From assembly GCA_016218045.1 (NCBI GenBank), contig JACRFB010000042.1:1-48418 (forward strand): 48,418 nt of DNA. The letters are read 5' to 3'. Source of the DNA: Ignavibacteriota bacterium. Its GTDB lineage: Bacteria; Bacteroidota; Ignavibacteria; SZUA-365. The notes under the pieces are model-generated. The model saw only the letters and a program-made list of their open reading frames with translations. It searched no databases and had not been told where the DNA came from. Below, piece by piece: positions 8,802 to 18,261 of this stretch (the stretch's first letter is position 1; each line of letters begins with the position of its first letter). Made by a program: the position numbers and the translations under genes.

Positions 8802-9848
8802 TTATTTTACGTTGGCATGTTCATTTGCTGAGGCGAAAAGCGGCATATCGTCGTACGGTGGCGCGGCCCGATCAAGCAGCTTGATAAAGTCCGCCCATGT
8901 GTCGGACACTTTCATCAGGCCCAAAACAAGACCTAGATGTTGGAGCAACTGAGGATTACCCACATCCTCACTCAGATATTGGAAATGCTTTGCCGTTCGA
9001 TGGCCGGATTCGGTTTTCTTATTGCGTTTTTGGAGTTCGGTCAAGACGTATGGTGCGAGCCTTTTGTAGACCACATCATTCGTAAGGTGGCCGAAATACA
9101 TGGGTAGTTTCATGTCGGGACGATATGTCGTATTTCGAAGACGGCAGAGTTGTCGGAAGTATTCGTTTGGGAAAGTTTTCACCCACCGTCGAAGTTCCTC
9201 AGAAAGAAACTGTTTAAGAAATTCCTGCAGGTCTGACTTTTGTCTTTCGTATTGATATCCTGTTGCTTCGTCAACAAGCGCGACAATACCAACCTGCGCA
9301 AGTCCGCGTATGAGGATCTCCGCTTTGTCCGCGATCAATTGTTGCGTCGGTCCTAATACGCCGGCTTTTCGAGCATCAAGCCAGACATCGCAAATCTTCG
9401 GAAGTACCTCCGCCTTTATCCCTGAAGTATTTAACGCGCCCTTTTTTGTTCTGTACTGGATAGGTGTGTAGTGTACACCTCCGAAGTGTTTGATCACAAA
9501 GGGCTTCAGGTTTTTATGGGCCAAGGATAGCGGGATTTGCCCCCCGTCTTCTTCCGATTTGCGTCGAACAGATAACGCACCACTGCGGTACATTCCCATC
9601 GCTTCCATGAAGTTCGATTCAGAGATAACCCGTGTCCCGTCGTCGAGCACGGCGCAATCGAAGGTGATGTCGCCGATGGTAAGTGGACCATCGTGAGTTG
9701 CCTTAGGCACCTCTGCATGCTCCTTGTGCCACCTTGCCATGACCGCATTTCTAGCGATTTCCGAACGTTCTTCTGGAGTGAGCGACTCGGCTCTCGCCTT
9801 TCCACCTTTGGAAGCATACCCTTCAAGTTCGTTTTTCTTCTTGGCCAT
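8802..9848 (-). CDS. P63C domain-containing protein
   Basis: A 348-residue protein. The N-terminus (EGYASKGGKARAESLTPEER and RSEIARNAVMARW) is a KGG-type basic motif. It is followed by a region resembling the P63C domain found in phage and mobile-island proteins (IPLSLAHKNLKPFVIKHFGG; then ALVDEATGYQYERQKSDLQE and PNEYFRQLCRLRNT). P63C proteins have no established biochemical role. ATG at 9848 is chosen because GGAG lies nine bases upstream and the protein then begins MAKKKNELEG; an in-frame extension to 10142 looks non-coding. It is the last gene of the leftward restriction cluster, about 300 bp after hsdR. Confidence 0.7.
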   Translation of the reverse strand: MAKKKNELEGYASKGGKARAESLTPEERSEIARNAVMARWHKEHAEVPKATHDGPLTIGDITFDCAVLDDGTRVISESNFMEAMGMYRSGALSVRRKSEEDGGQIPLSLAHKNLKPFVIKHFGGVHYTPIQYRTKKGALNTSGIKAEVLPKICDVWLDARKAGVLGPTQQLIADKAEILIRGLAQVGIVALVDEATGYQYERQKSDLQEFLKQFLSEELRRWVKTFPNEYFRQLCRLRNTTYRPDMKLPMYFGHLTNDVVYKRLAPYVLTELQKRNKKTESGHRTAKHFQYLSEDVGNPQLLQHLGLVLGLMKVSDTWADFIKLLDRAAPPYDDMPLFASANEHANVK

Positions 9849-10151
9849 TTTAGCGTCTCCATTGTTTGTTAACACGAAGATACAAGCCCAGCAAGTATAA
9901 AGCAAGTACCGGTGCACCATACATGCATTATTCATGCCTTGTAAGAATAACGGCGGTTCAGGCAAAAAAATGGACGTGAAATTGAAGCGTCCGTTCGGAT
10001 GTCTCGGATAGAAACGCAGCAACAAAGAATGGAGCGTGTCTACGCAAAGGACATTTGGGTCCTCGATGGAATCCAGCAATTTCTCTAGAACAAAAAACCC
10101 GTCTCGGGATTTGAGCCAATCCGTGGAAGGGGATAGTAACATAGCCGAGGT
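9849..10151. other. 303-bp spacer between hsdR and the P63C gene
   Basis: Open in frame with the P63C gene on the minus strand, but the predicted peptide has no family features and the ribosome-binding site lies at the downstream start. It probably holds the promoter of the P63C gene; no element could be assigned with confidence. Confidence 0.4.
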
Positions 10152-12551
10152 CTACCCCACCCCACGCTCCTGATACAGGTATTTCTGAAAGCCCACGAAC
10201 ACTTTCCTGATCTCGTCGGGGTCGCCTAGTTCGGCGATGGCGTCGTGGATCGAGTCGTGGTAGCGGAGCATGAGGAGCGGCGTGAGCTTCTCCTGGTCGA
10301 GTTCCTCAACGCCGATCTGCACGTAGTGCATGAGTACAAAATCGAGAAACGCCTGGACTGTGCTGCTGAATTGCGCGGTGATGATGATCTTGGCCTTCTC
10401 GGCGCGCTCTTCGCGTGTGAGGGGTGGCCGGGAGTACGCAATATGCGTGAGCACATCGAAGAGGTCGCTGTTTTCGGCATCGATCACATGCTGCATTTCA
10501 GCGAGTTGCTCTGATCCGAATCCCTGTTCCGCCAGTTGGATTAATAAACGTTTCCGTGTCTCAGGTATGCTCCACAGGGCGCGGAGTTCCGCCTCGTCCT
10601 TGAAGAAATCGGGGAGTCTGCCGAACAGCATTTCCATGAACCGCTGTGCCGACATCGGTGTGCCGTCAGGATGCCAGAACGTGGTCATCATCATGTGCTG
10701 TATGTTGCGCTCCTTGCCGTCGGCGAGTTTGATTTTTGTCTTCTTCGGCCTTCTCTCGCAGGTGCAGGGTCTTTCGCCACATCGCGGGCAGGGACATTCG
10801 CAAGGCTTTTGCCCGCAAACTTGACATGGTTCCGGCTCCAGCTTCTCACATACACAAGGGTACTGCCCGCATTTCTCACACTTCTCCGGTTCGATGGGTT
10901 CCCCGTCCCATTCCGGATCGTTGAAGTGATGATGCGCCTTCACAAAATCGTAAATCGTGAAGTAGTTCTTGCTGTCGAATAATCGCGTGCCGCGCCCGAT
11001 GATCTGCTTGAACTCGATCATGGAGCCGATGGGACGCATCAACACGATGTTGCGGATGTTCCGCGCATCTACGCCCGTGGAGAGTTTCTGTGATGTGGTC
11101 AGAATAGTCGGGATGGTCTTTTCATTGTCCTGGAAATCGCGCAGATGTTGTTCGCCCAGGCCGCCGTCGTTCGCTGTCACGCGATGGCAGTAATTCGGAT
11201 CGGTACTGCTTTTTATCTGATTCACAAGGTCGCGGACCGCAAGTGCGTGCGCCTGGTTCGCGCAGAACACAAGGGTCTTCTCCTTCTGATTGATCTCCGA
11301 CATAAAAATCTCGACGCGCTTCTTCTCCCTTTCCTTGATCTCGATAATGTAGTTGAAGTCGGGTTCCTTGTACATCTTCACAGGATCGACCTCGCCTTCG
11401 AGCACTGTATCGTCGGGCGTGTACTTGTACTCGTCGAGGGTGGTGGAAATCTGCTTCACTCGGAACGGTGTCAGGAAGCCGTCGTTGATGCCCTCCTTGA
11501 GCGAGTAAATGTAGACCGGCTCACCGAAGTAGGCGTAGGTATCCACGTTGTCCTTGCGCTTCGGCGTGGCTGTGAGGCCGAGCTGTACTGCAGGCGAAAA
11601 ATACTCGAGGATGCTGCGCCAGGTGCTCTCATCATTGGCGCCGCCGCGGTGGCATTCGTCAATGATGATGAGATCGAAAAAATCGGGGGGATACTCACCG
11701 AAGTACGGCGACAGGTTCCCGTCTTGCGGCGGTCCGCTCATGAAGGTCTGGAAGATGGTAAAGAACAAACTTCCGTTTTTTGGAACCTTGCCCTTTTTAC
11801 TGATCTCTCCCGGTGCGATACGCACCATGGCGTCTTCGGGGAAGGGCGAGAAGGCGTTGTAGGCCTGATCGGCCAGGATGTTTCGATCCGCGAGAAAGAG
11901 TATCCGTGGTCGGCGTACGGGCTCCGTCTCCATCTTCCAATCCGACAGATTCCAGCGGCTGTGGTACAGTTTCCAGGCGATCTGGAATGCGATAAAGGTT
12001 TTCCCCGTTCCTGTGGCGAGAGTGAGGAGGAGGCGGTTGTTATTCCCGGCGATGGCATCAATCACCCGCTGTACGGCGATATCCTGATAATATCTGCCTT
12101 GGAAGTAGCCGCTCTTGTCTTCGAACGGGACGGCTGCGAAACGATCGCGCCAGATATTACCGGTTGCGAAAATTCGTTGCCAGAGTTCATCAGGGCTCGG
12201 GTACTGCGCGATCTCTCCCTCGGATCCTGAATCCATGTCGATGCCGTAGATGCCCTGCCCATTGGTCGCGTAGGCAAAACGCAGTTTCATCTTCCCCGCA
12301 TAATCCTTCGCCTGCCCTACCCCTTCGGTCAGTTCTTTGTCCCACGCCTTGGCTTCAACCACTGCGAGCTTGGTGTTGTGATATTCCAGCACGTAGTCCG
12401 CCGTCAGTGCCTTGCCGCGTTTGCCATGACCCTCGATGCGCCCGAGCGTGATGGACACCTCACGGCGTATTCGACTCCCCTCAACAAGACCCCAGCCGGC
12501 TGCTTTTAAGGCGGGATCGATATGTTCAGCACGGGTTTCGGCTTCGTTCAT
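10152..12551 (-). CDS. hsdR: Type I restriction endonuclease subunit R (EcoEI-like)
   Basis: A 799-residue motor and nuclease subunit of a type I restriction enzyme. The N-terminal nuclease core is visible as D52 and E66-A-K68 in ADYVLEYHNTKLAVVEAKAW. The translocase follows: Walker A LATGTGKT (178-185), DECH (298-301), TATP (327-330) and motif VI QIIGRGTRLF (516-525). The C-terminal part fits the EcoEI_R_C region that docks to the methylase. Between motor and C-terminal domain, residues 558-598 form a cysteine-rich insert of three CxxCGxxPCxC units, probably a zinc-binding segment. It restricts unmodified DNA with HsdM and HsdS. Same strand as the other cluster genes; the start at 12551 fits the family N-terminus. 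Confidence 0.93.
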   Translation of the reverse strand: MNEAETRAEHIDPALKAAGWGLVEGSRIRREVSITLGRIEGHGKRGKALTADYVLEYHNTKLAVVEAKAWDKELTEGVGQAKDYAGKMKLRFAYATNGQGIYGIDMDSGSEGEIAQYPSPDELWQRIFATGNIWRDRFAAVPFEDKSGYFQGRYYQDIAVQRVIDAIAGNNNRLLLTLATGTGKTFIAFQIAWKLYHSRWNLSDWKMETEPVRRPRILFLADRNILADQAYNAFSPFPEDAMVRIAPGEISKKGKVPKNGSLFFTIFQTFMSGPPQDGNLSPYFGEYPPDFFDLIIIDECHRGGANDESTWRSILEYFSPAVQLGLTATPKRKDNVDTYAYFGEPVYIYSLKEGINDGFLTPFRVKQISTTLDEYKYTPDDTVLEGEVDPVKMYKEPDFNYIIEIKEREKKRVEIFMSEINQKEKTLVFCANQAHALAVRDLVNQIKSSTDPNYCHRVTANDGGLGEQHLRDFQDNEKTIPTILTTSQKLSTGVDARNIRNIVLMRPIGSMIEFKQIIGRGTRLFDSKNYFTIYDFVKAHHHFNDPEWDGEPIEPEKCEKCGQYPCVCEKLEPEPCQVCGQKPCECPCPRCGERPCTCERRPKKTKIKLADGKERNIQHMMMTTFWHPDGTPMSAQRFMEMLFGRLPDFFKDEAELRALWSIPETRKRLLIQLAEQGFGSEQLAEMQHVIDAENSDLFDVLTHIAYSRPPLTREERAEKAKIIITAQFSSTVQAFLDFVLMHYVQIGVEELDQEKLTPLLMLRYHDSIHDAIAELGDPDEIRKVFVGFQKYLYQERGVG

Positions 12552-12648
12552 GACGTCAGGAGGCGGTAGAGATTAAGCACGTATGTGCAGCTATAACAAG
12601 GACTTGCGGCTGTGTCCTCGGATGAAATGGATTTGCTTTTAAGCACTA

Positions 12649-14067
12649 TTACGCCCAAAACGGAACATAGCGGGCATATCGAGTAGATGAAGACTCAGAG
12701 AAGTCGGCCTTGATCAAACCAGCTTCCTTGGTTGCGCTGATTATTTGTGAGGCGGTTACCAGCTTTGTTTCAGGCAGATTAAATCTCTTTCTGAGAGATT
12801 GATTCGACATTCGCTGGCTGCTCACGTACTGGAGGCAGCAGTGTTGATAACACGCCCGAACTTTGTCATCCCTTCCCATTTCGGAAAAATCGATATGGGC
12901 AAAAAGCACCGCGGTAGTGCGCGTTTCACCAACTCGAAAATCCGGTGCTGGGAGCTGATAAACCTCTGCAGCAGTAACAACCTTGTCTATACCACTACCC
13001 CGCTCCTCACAGAAGCCAAGTCGACGCATCAGATCGGCAAGTCTTTCATTTCTAGAGCGGTACTCATCGATGAACCGTTCAACACGAATTGGTGGTACTC
13101 CTGGATTCGAGACTTCAAGCCGATCCGAATACATCTCCACCATTACAGACGCGCCCGAGGTCAAGAAATCCTGATGAATCAGTGCATTCGCAACCAATTC
13201 ACGAATGGCTTGTCGCGGGAACATCTTTACTTCTTTGCGAATAGTCTCCTCCACATATCGATTGTTCGGAGCGGATTCATGAATAAAATTTACGAGATGT
13301 TCAAATCCGACAGCGTATCCCCTATTGCCCTGCACATCGTTCCGCATTTCGATTTTATTCTTGCCTGAGTAAAGAATCACGCGCACGGCTTTTCTGGATA
13401 TTGTTAGTGGAAACTCATCAAGCTTTTTGGCAAACACGATGGCTGCCAGGTTTGTTATCGTCCAATTCTGTGCCGTGTTCACGATCAGTCCCTCTGCACT
13501 GAGCCTGTCGAGGACTCCGCTTTGCGTAGTTGGATACGGGATTTTCATCAAATCGAAAAAGGCTTGTGTGTCGAGGAGGCGAATCACCCCATCCGCGCTA
13601 ACATCGTAGTGTGCAGCCTGAGAAAACCAATCAAGGGTTCCTTCTGCAAAAACCCGTCTCAATTGATCATGTGTCATCTTACGCACTTCTTCGCCGACAC
13701 GCATAAAATGCACCGCATTATAATCGATAGGGAATCCGGCCGGCCTCGATGGTATATCAAAAACAAGAACTCGGCCATCCGGATGAAATAACTCGGTGAC
13801 GTTCACTCGAATATGCAACTGCGAAACGATGTGCGCCTTTATTGAGTTCAAGTCCTTCAAGGCTGAGAAGGCGTTTGTACTGACGACTTTCCTGGGTGGC
13901 CTGTCAGAGACCCCGAGGATGAGGTGGCCGCCGCCTTCATTTGCAAGTGCAACACAATACCGGAGTAACTTGTCCGTATCAAACTGTATCTTTGCTTCCT
14001 TGAACTCCAAGTGTTCATCCTCTGCGGGAGCAATTAACCAGTTCGAGAGAGTTTCGAGGCTAATCAT
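12649..14067 (-). CDS. AlbA_2 / RecG-like ATP-binding domain protein (Schlafen-AAA-like)
   Basis: A 472-residue protein beginning with an AlbA_2 (formerly AAA_4) domain: EDEHLEFKEAK and VALANEGGGHLILGVSDR are its hallmark strands, the fold related to Schlafen RNA/DNA-binding cores. The middle carries the RecG-like C-terminal ATPase region (RQAIRELVANALIHQDFLTS, then YSDRLEVSNPG and EERGSGIDKV, a GHKL-type pattern). The last 100 residues contain a helix-turn-helix-like region. Such proteins are frequent in restriction-modification clusters, where a regulatory role is often assumed but rarely shown. It sits between the 236-residue unknown gene and hsdR, all leftward, with about 100 bp to hsdR. 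Confidence 0.85.
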   Translation of the reverse strand: MISLETLSNWLIAPAEDEHLEFKEAKIQFDTDKLLRYCVALANEGGGHLILGVSDRPPRKVVSTNAFSALKDLNSIKAHIVSQLHIRVNVTELFHPDGRVLVFDIPSRPAGFPIDYNAVHFMRVGEEVRKMTHDQLRRVFAEGTLDWFSQAAHYDVSADGVIRLLDTQAFFDLMKIPYPTTQSGVLDRLSAEGLIVNTAQNWTITNLAAIVFAKKLDEFPLTISRKAVRVILYSGKNKIEMRNDVQGNRGYAVGFEHLVNFIHESAPNNRYVEETIRKEVKMFPRQAIRELVANALIHQDFLTSGASVMVEMYSDRLEVSNPGVPPIRVERFIDEYRSRNERLADLMRRLGFCEERGSGIDKVVTAAEVYQLPAPDFRVGETRTTAVLFAHIDFSEMGRDDKVRACYQHCCLQYVSSQRMSNQSLRKRFNLPETKLVTASQIISATKEAGLIKADFSESSSTRYARYVPFWA

Positions 14068-14186
14068 AAGAAGCGAAAACTAAGGATTTCTGTTGCACGT
14101 TTCATATAGCAGAGACAGCTTCAACATCACCAACGCGGCCTGCTACTGCGCGGAGAACGTGGCGGGGTGTTGTGTTTCGGCGGTGT

Positions 14187-14897
14187 TCACGGCTGCTTCT
14201 CCTTCACTCCCCCATAACTCACTCGGTCGATATACAGTCGCCCGTGATTCACGGAAATCTCCAGTTCGTCCCGCATGAGTCGCTTTGGCAAATGCCGCAG
14301 ATTCCCTACCGGAATATTAAAATGCGCGGACCAGGCCTTCCCTGTTGCCGGCATCGGTAATGCCTGATCACAGCATAGGATTGTCAGCACTGTGCCATCG
14401 AAGGTAAACTCCACTGTTGCCGTGTCATCTGTATCGGCGAAGATCATAGACAGGTTTTTCAAAGCAAGTCGTAACCAGTCTCTTCGGACCATACAACGCG
14501 GGCGGGTCTCATATACGACCTTATCCAGTTCCCAGGGCAACAAATCCCGATTTGCACGGCCCTCATCCAGCCAGGCAACGTGCTTCATGGGGTGGAACAG
14601 ATTCCCGCGAGCGGCATTGTCCAGATAGTACACGAGCATCGCCGCAAGCTGTTCCCGCGATGCGACCAGACGCGGGAGTTCGAAACAGACCTGCGTCAAC
14701 GATCGTTGCGAGGCAAGTACGCCGGTAAACAACACAGTCGGTTGGAAATACTGACCCATCGCGACGCTGGCAGTGAGTTTGAAATTGCCGAAATCATAAC
14801 TGAGTCCGGGCCTGACATCCGACATCACAAACACGTCCGGTGCGAAACCAAACTCCTTGAGTACATCCCAGGTGGCGGTGTGTTCAGTGCTTATCAT
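14187..14897 (-). CDS. Unknown protein of the type I RM cluster, possibly clamp-like
   Basis: A 236-residue protein encoded nine bases after the hsdS stop and so probably co-transcribed with hsdM and hsdS. I do not recognise a family. The C-terminal 100 residues have a pattern reminiscent of a sliding-clamp-type domain: a helix (LALKNLSMIFAD), alternating strands (TVEFTFDGTVLTILC), then VGNLRHLPKRLMRDELEISV and a closing strand GRLYIDRVSY. That similarity is by eye only. No nuclease, kinase or HTH motif is visible; no signal peptide. The position inside the hsd operon suggests a role in control or assembly of the restriction complex. Confidence 0.7.
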   Translation of the reverse strand: MISTEHTATWDVLKEFGFAPDVFVMSDVRPGLSYDFGNFKLTASVAMGQYFQPTVLFTGVLASQRSLTQVCFELPRLVASREQLAAMLVYYLDNAARGNLFHPMKHVAWLDEGRANRDLLPWELDKVVYETRPRCMVRRDWLRLALKNLSMIFADTDDTATVEFTFDGTVLTILCCDQALPMPATGKAWSAHFNIPVGNLRHLPKRLMRDELEISVNHGRLYIDRVSYGGVKEKQP

Positions 14898-14906
14898 GTC
14901 ATGCTA

Positions 14907-16097
14907 CTAAAGTTCACCGTTAAATGCTTGGTGCAGCAGTGATTGCTTCAATGCTGCCAGCGCGAAGATTTTGCGGGTATAGATTCTGGCGAGGTGTTGG
15001 GTTTCTTCGGACAAGGCATCGAGCTTGGCGACAATTTGTTTCTGGTCGGCGAGAATTTTCGGAAAAGAAATCTCAATCGTCTTGAGCAGGCTCGCCTTTA
15101 TGCCTTGGACGGTCGCGCCAGTCCCTTTGGTGCGGATGCGTTCCTGCACCGGCTGCGACAACAGGAGGTATTTCAGGAAAGTGCAGTCGAGCTTTTCTGC
15201 GTTCGGCTGCATGATGATTATGCGCTGGGCGAAGGCCACCTTCCCGTCTGTGTCGAGTTGCGCGACATTGGCGAGCGGTGCTTCGGTGGTGAAAAGTATG
15301 TCACCCTTCTTCGGAATGCCGCGCGTCATCCAGCTTTGGTAATTGTCGGCGGCGATGAACTCCATCGGCGATTCTTGGACATAGCCCATCTTTACGTTCT
15401 TTGCGGTGATGAGCCGAATTCCACTCGAGGTCTTCACTGGCGTCTTGCCGCGATAATCAATAAAACGGTTTTCCGATCCAATGGTCGTCTCCACCCACCC
15501 CTCGCCCCGTTTCGTGAACACCTCATTCAGGTGGCTCTCAAACAGCGCGCGGGCGTTCTTGAGGTTCTTCTCGGCATTGGCCGACGCATTTGCCAAGCCT
15601 GCAAACGCCTCGTCTAAAATCTTGACTATGCGTTGCTGTTCGGTGAGATGAGGTAGAGGAATTGGAACCTCCTTTAATTTACCGCCAGAAAGTTCTTTGA
15701 ATGTCGCGCCTGTTCCGAGAGACTCCAATAACTCAACTATACTGCTTAAATAATAATATAAAAACTTGTATTCAAGTTGGTTGCTCGGTATCAAACTCTT
15801 GCAACCTTGATTTGTAGACATTGGCTCCGTGTTAATAATCAAATGACCGATCGGCGCACGTGAAGAAAGGACGACCGAGAACGGGGGCAACATCCTTGCT
15901 GAACTGTTGCGAAGCCCTGCATCAGTTAGCCTACGCTCCGTATCATGCACATACGGCGATTCACGCTTACCCATTTCAGCGGGCGTGATCCAGCGATGTT
16001 CCCCGCCCCAGTATTCAGGCACGTTTGTCCTTGGTGTACCCCCGTTTACAACTTCGCAAACATCACCAATGCATTTCTTTTGCCAGATATGTTTCAC
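14907..16097 (-). CDS. hsdS: Type I restriction-modification specificity subunit S
   Basis: A 396-residue HsdS with two target-recognition domains separated by conserved helices. The first half-repeat starts WQKKCIGDVCEVVNGGTPRT and ends LPHLTEQQRIVKILDEAF; the second starts WVETTIGS and ends ADQKQIVAKLDALSEETQHL followed by a C-terminal coiled coil. Each TRD contacts one half of a bipartite DNA target, and the coiled coils set the spacer length. The start codon overlaps the hsdM stop as ATGA (16094-16097), so translation is coupled. The TRD sequences do not tell the target site. Confidence 0.92.
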   Translation of the reverse strand: MKHIWQKKCIGDVCEVVNGGTPRTNVPEYWGGEHRWITPAEMGKRESPYVHDTERRLTDAGLRNSSARMLPPFSVVLSSRAPIGHLIINTEPMSTNQGCKSLIPSNQLEYKFLYYYLSSIVELLESLGTGATFKELSGGKLKEVPIPLPHLTEQQRIVKILDEAFAGLANASANAEKNLKNARALFESHLNEVFTKRGEGWVETTIGSENRFIDYRGKTPVKTSSGIRLITAKNVKMGYVQESPMEFIAADNYQSWMTRGIPKKGDILFTTEAPLANVAQLDTDGKVAFAQRIIIMQPNAEKLDCTFLKYLLLSQPVQERIRTKGTGATVQGIKASLLKTIEISFPKILADQKQIVAKLDALSEETQHLARIYTRKIFALAALKQSLLHQAFNGEL

Positions 16098-17554
16098 TTC
16101 AGCGATCCCTTGATGTGCTCCAGCACTTTGGCACTCTCAGCGTCGAGCGCGGCGATCTCGTTTATGATCTCACGCGGACTACGGTGAACGACGGCCTCGC
16201 CACCATTCGGATTCTTTACAGAGAGATCACACGAGTCGGGATCCACTTCCTTGACATCGATACTCCAGCTCTTGGGTGAATCGGCGCAGGTCTTCTGTAG
16301 CGTGACGAATTCCGCAAGATCGTCGTCGTTGAGTGGATTGGTCTTGCCAAGATTGCGTCCGGGATCGAGCTGGTAGTACCACACCTTGCGCGTCTTTGTA
16401 CCCTTCTCGAAGAACAGCACCACCGTCTTCACTCCCGCACCCTGAAAGGTACCGCCGGGGCAATCGAGTACGGTGTGCAGGTTGCACGTTTCGAGAAGAT
16501 GCCTCCTGAGACTCACAGAAGCTTTGTCAGTGTTCGAGAGGAAGGTATTCTTGATCACCACGCCGCCGCGTCCGCCCGCCTTCAGCATCTTGATAAAATG
16601 CTGCAGGAAGAGGAAGGCGGTCTCACCCGTGCGAATGGGGAAGTTCTGCTGCACCTCCTTGCGCTCCTTTCCTCCGAAGGGCGGGTTTGCGATCACAACA
16701 TCCACACGGTCCTTCTCTTGTACGTCCGCCAGGTTCTCCGCGAGGGTGTTTGTGTGAATGATGTTCGGTGCGTCGATCCCGTGCAGAATCATGTTCATGG
16801 TTGCGATCACATAGGCGAGCGACTTCTTTTCCTTGCCGTAGAAGGTGCGCTCCTGCAAAACGCGATCCTGCGCGGTGCTGCGTTTCGGATTTGTCCGCTT
16901 CAGGTAATCGTACGCCTCGCAGAGGAAGCCCGCGGACCCGAGGGCGCCGTCGTAGATGCGTTCTCCGATCTGCGGTTTTACAACCTCGATGATGGCGCGG
17001 ATCAGCGGGCGCGGGGTATAGTATTCTCCGCCGTTCCTGCCGGCGTTCCCCATGTTGCGGATCTTCGCCTCGTAGAGGTGCGAGAGTTCGTGTTTCTCCG
17101 TCTGCGAGCGGAAGCGCAGCTCGTCGATATGATCGATTATCTCGCGTAGATTGTAGCCGCTATGAACCTTGTTTTTGATCTCGCCGAAAATCTCGCCGAT
17201 CTTATAGTCTATCGTGTTCGGACCGCTTGCGCGCTGTTTGAAGCCGTGCAGATAGGGGAATAACCTTCTGTCCACGAAGTCACGTAGATCGTCGCCCGTC
17301 AGCGCCTTGTTGTGGTCCGTTTTGCCGTCTTTCCCCTTCGGTGCCGCCCACGTGTCCCAGCGGTAGGGCTTGTCGAGAATATAGCTGTACGACTTTCCGT
17401 CCAGCTTGGCCTTCATTGCGCGGTCCTGTTCCAGCCCGTCCAGGTATTTCAGAAAGAGCAGCCAGGACGTCTGTTCCGTGTAGTCGAGTTCCGTCGTACA
17501 TCCCGCCTCTTTCCACAACACATCATCGATGTTCTTGAAGGCTTGTTCGAACAT
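16094..17554 (-). CDS. hsdM: Type I N6-adenine DNA methyltransferase subunit M
   Basis: A 486-residue HsdM. The N-terminal helical domain (FEQAFKNIDDVLWKEAGCTT) is typical, followed by the SAM-binding motif I YDGALGSAGFL (201-211) and the catalytic motif IV NPPF (290-293) that marks N6-adenine methylation. It methylates the site chosen by HsdS and is needed for restriction. The start is placed at 17554 because homologues begin near MFEQAFKN; an in-frame ATG at 17602 would add 16 residues and cannot be excluded. It is the first gene of the leftward cluster, so the operon promoter should lie just right of 17.6 kb. Confidence 0.93.
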   Translation of the reverse strand: MFEQAFKNIDDVLWKEAGCTTELDYTEQTSWLLFLKYLDGLEQDRAMKAKLDGKSYSYILDKPYRWDTWAAPKGKDGKTDHNKALTGDDLRDFVDRRLFPYLHGFKQRASGPNTIDYKIGEIFGEIKNKVHSGYNLREIIDHIDELRFRSQTEKHELSHLYEAKIRNMGNAGRNGGEYYTPRPLIRAIIEVVKPQIGERIYDGALGSAGFLCEAYDYLKRTNPKRSTAQDRVLQERTFYGKEKKSLAYVIATMNMILHGIDAPNIIHTNTLAENLADVQEKDRVDVVIANPPFGGKERKEVQQNFPIRTGETAFLFLQHFIKMLKAGGRGGVVIKNTFLSNTDKASVSLRRHLLETCNLHTVLDCPGGTFQGAGVKTVVLFFEKGTKTRKVWYYQLDPGRNLGKTNPLNDDDLAEFVTLQKTCADSPKSWSIDVKEVDPDSCDLSVKNPNGGEAVVHRSPREIINEIAALDAESAKVLEHIKGSLK

Positions 17555-17602
17555 AGTCACCAATAGCGTACGATTTGAGAGCAAAGCAGGAATTTCGGGC
17601 AA

Positions 17603-17849
17603 GATACGGCTAATTCAGATCGTGACGAAGAGATATCAGAGTTGTCCATCTCTTACTGCGAGGCCGGGATTCCTGAAAACCGTGTAGCACCGTCCCAACA
17701 GGGACACAAACAGATCCACAGCTATTGCGCTGTGCCACCGGCGGAATCCCGATCGCGAGAAGTTGTATTTTTACATACCGGCGGAACGTGGTTGCTTCGG
17801 ACTGTCCGGTTGATACAGCACCTGAATCATTCAGCAGAGTGAGTGGACC
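17603..17849. other. Spacer at the right edge of the restriction island
   Basis: Intergenic DNA between divergent hsdM and the DUF4405 gene. It must contain both promoters; no tRNA, integrase or clear direct repeat marking an island end was seen. Confidence 0.4.
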
Positions 17850-18194
17850 ATGAACAGCACCTCCCGGCAGTCGATGAACAAGCGGGCTCTTACGTCGATG
17901 TTCATGTTTTTTTCCTTCGTGTGCCTGCCCGCCTCCGGCATCCCGCTGCACTACTGCCGCTCCGGCGATTTCTCCACCGCCGAACACTTTCTCATGAGTG
18001 TGCACAACATGGCCGCGACGATGTTTGTGATCGCCACGGTGTTGCATCTCGTGTGGAATTGGACCGCGCTCACGAAGTACATCATCGACAAGCAGCGCGA
18101 GTTCTTCTCCTTCAAACGCGAGATGCTCATCGCCCTGTTCGTCGTCGTCCTTCTCGTGGGCCTCTTCTCGTCACACGCCCTGCACGTACATTGA
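17850..18194 (+). CDS. DUF4405 membrane protein
   Basis: A 114-residue integral membrane protein with three predicted transmembrane segments (about 15-34, 48-70 and 90-110) and membrane-embedded histidines (IPLHYC, SVHNMAATMF, VLHLVWNW), the pattern of DUF4405 proteins, which resemble a compact cytochrome b561-like fold and may bind heme. The electron-transfer role is inference. It is a single gene, divergent from hsdM, followed by repeat DNA. The first ATG is preceded by GAGTGAG; an internal ATG at codon 9 is also possible. Confidence 0.65.
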   Translation: MNSTSRQSMNKRALTSMFMFFSFVCLPASGIPLHYCRSGDFSTAEHFLMSVHNMAATMFVIATVLHLVWNWTALTKYIIDKQREFFSFKREMLIALFVVVLLVGLFSSHALHVH

Positions 18195-18261
18195 GCGGCA
18201 AGCGTGGGGTCTGTTCTGCTCCGTTGTAGGCGGACGGCCGGTGTCGTTCTGGAGATGTACC

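Noticed and set aside
9849-10142. 98-residue N-terminal extension of the P63C protein
   Set aside because: A good ribosome-binding site and the conserved KGG motif start at 9848; the extension has no family features.
11145-12230. Plus-strand frame of 361 codons opposite hsdR
   Set aside because: Shadow of hsdR, which has complete helicase and nuclease motifs.
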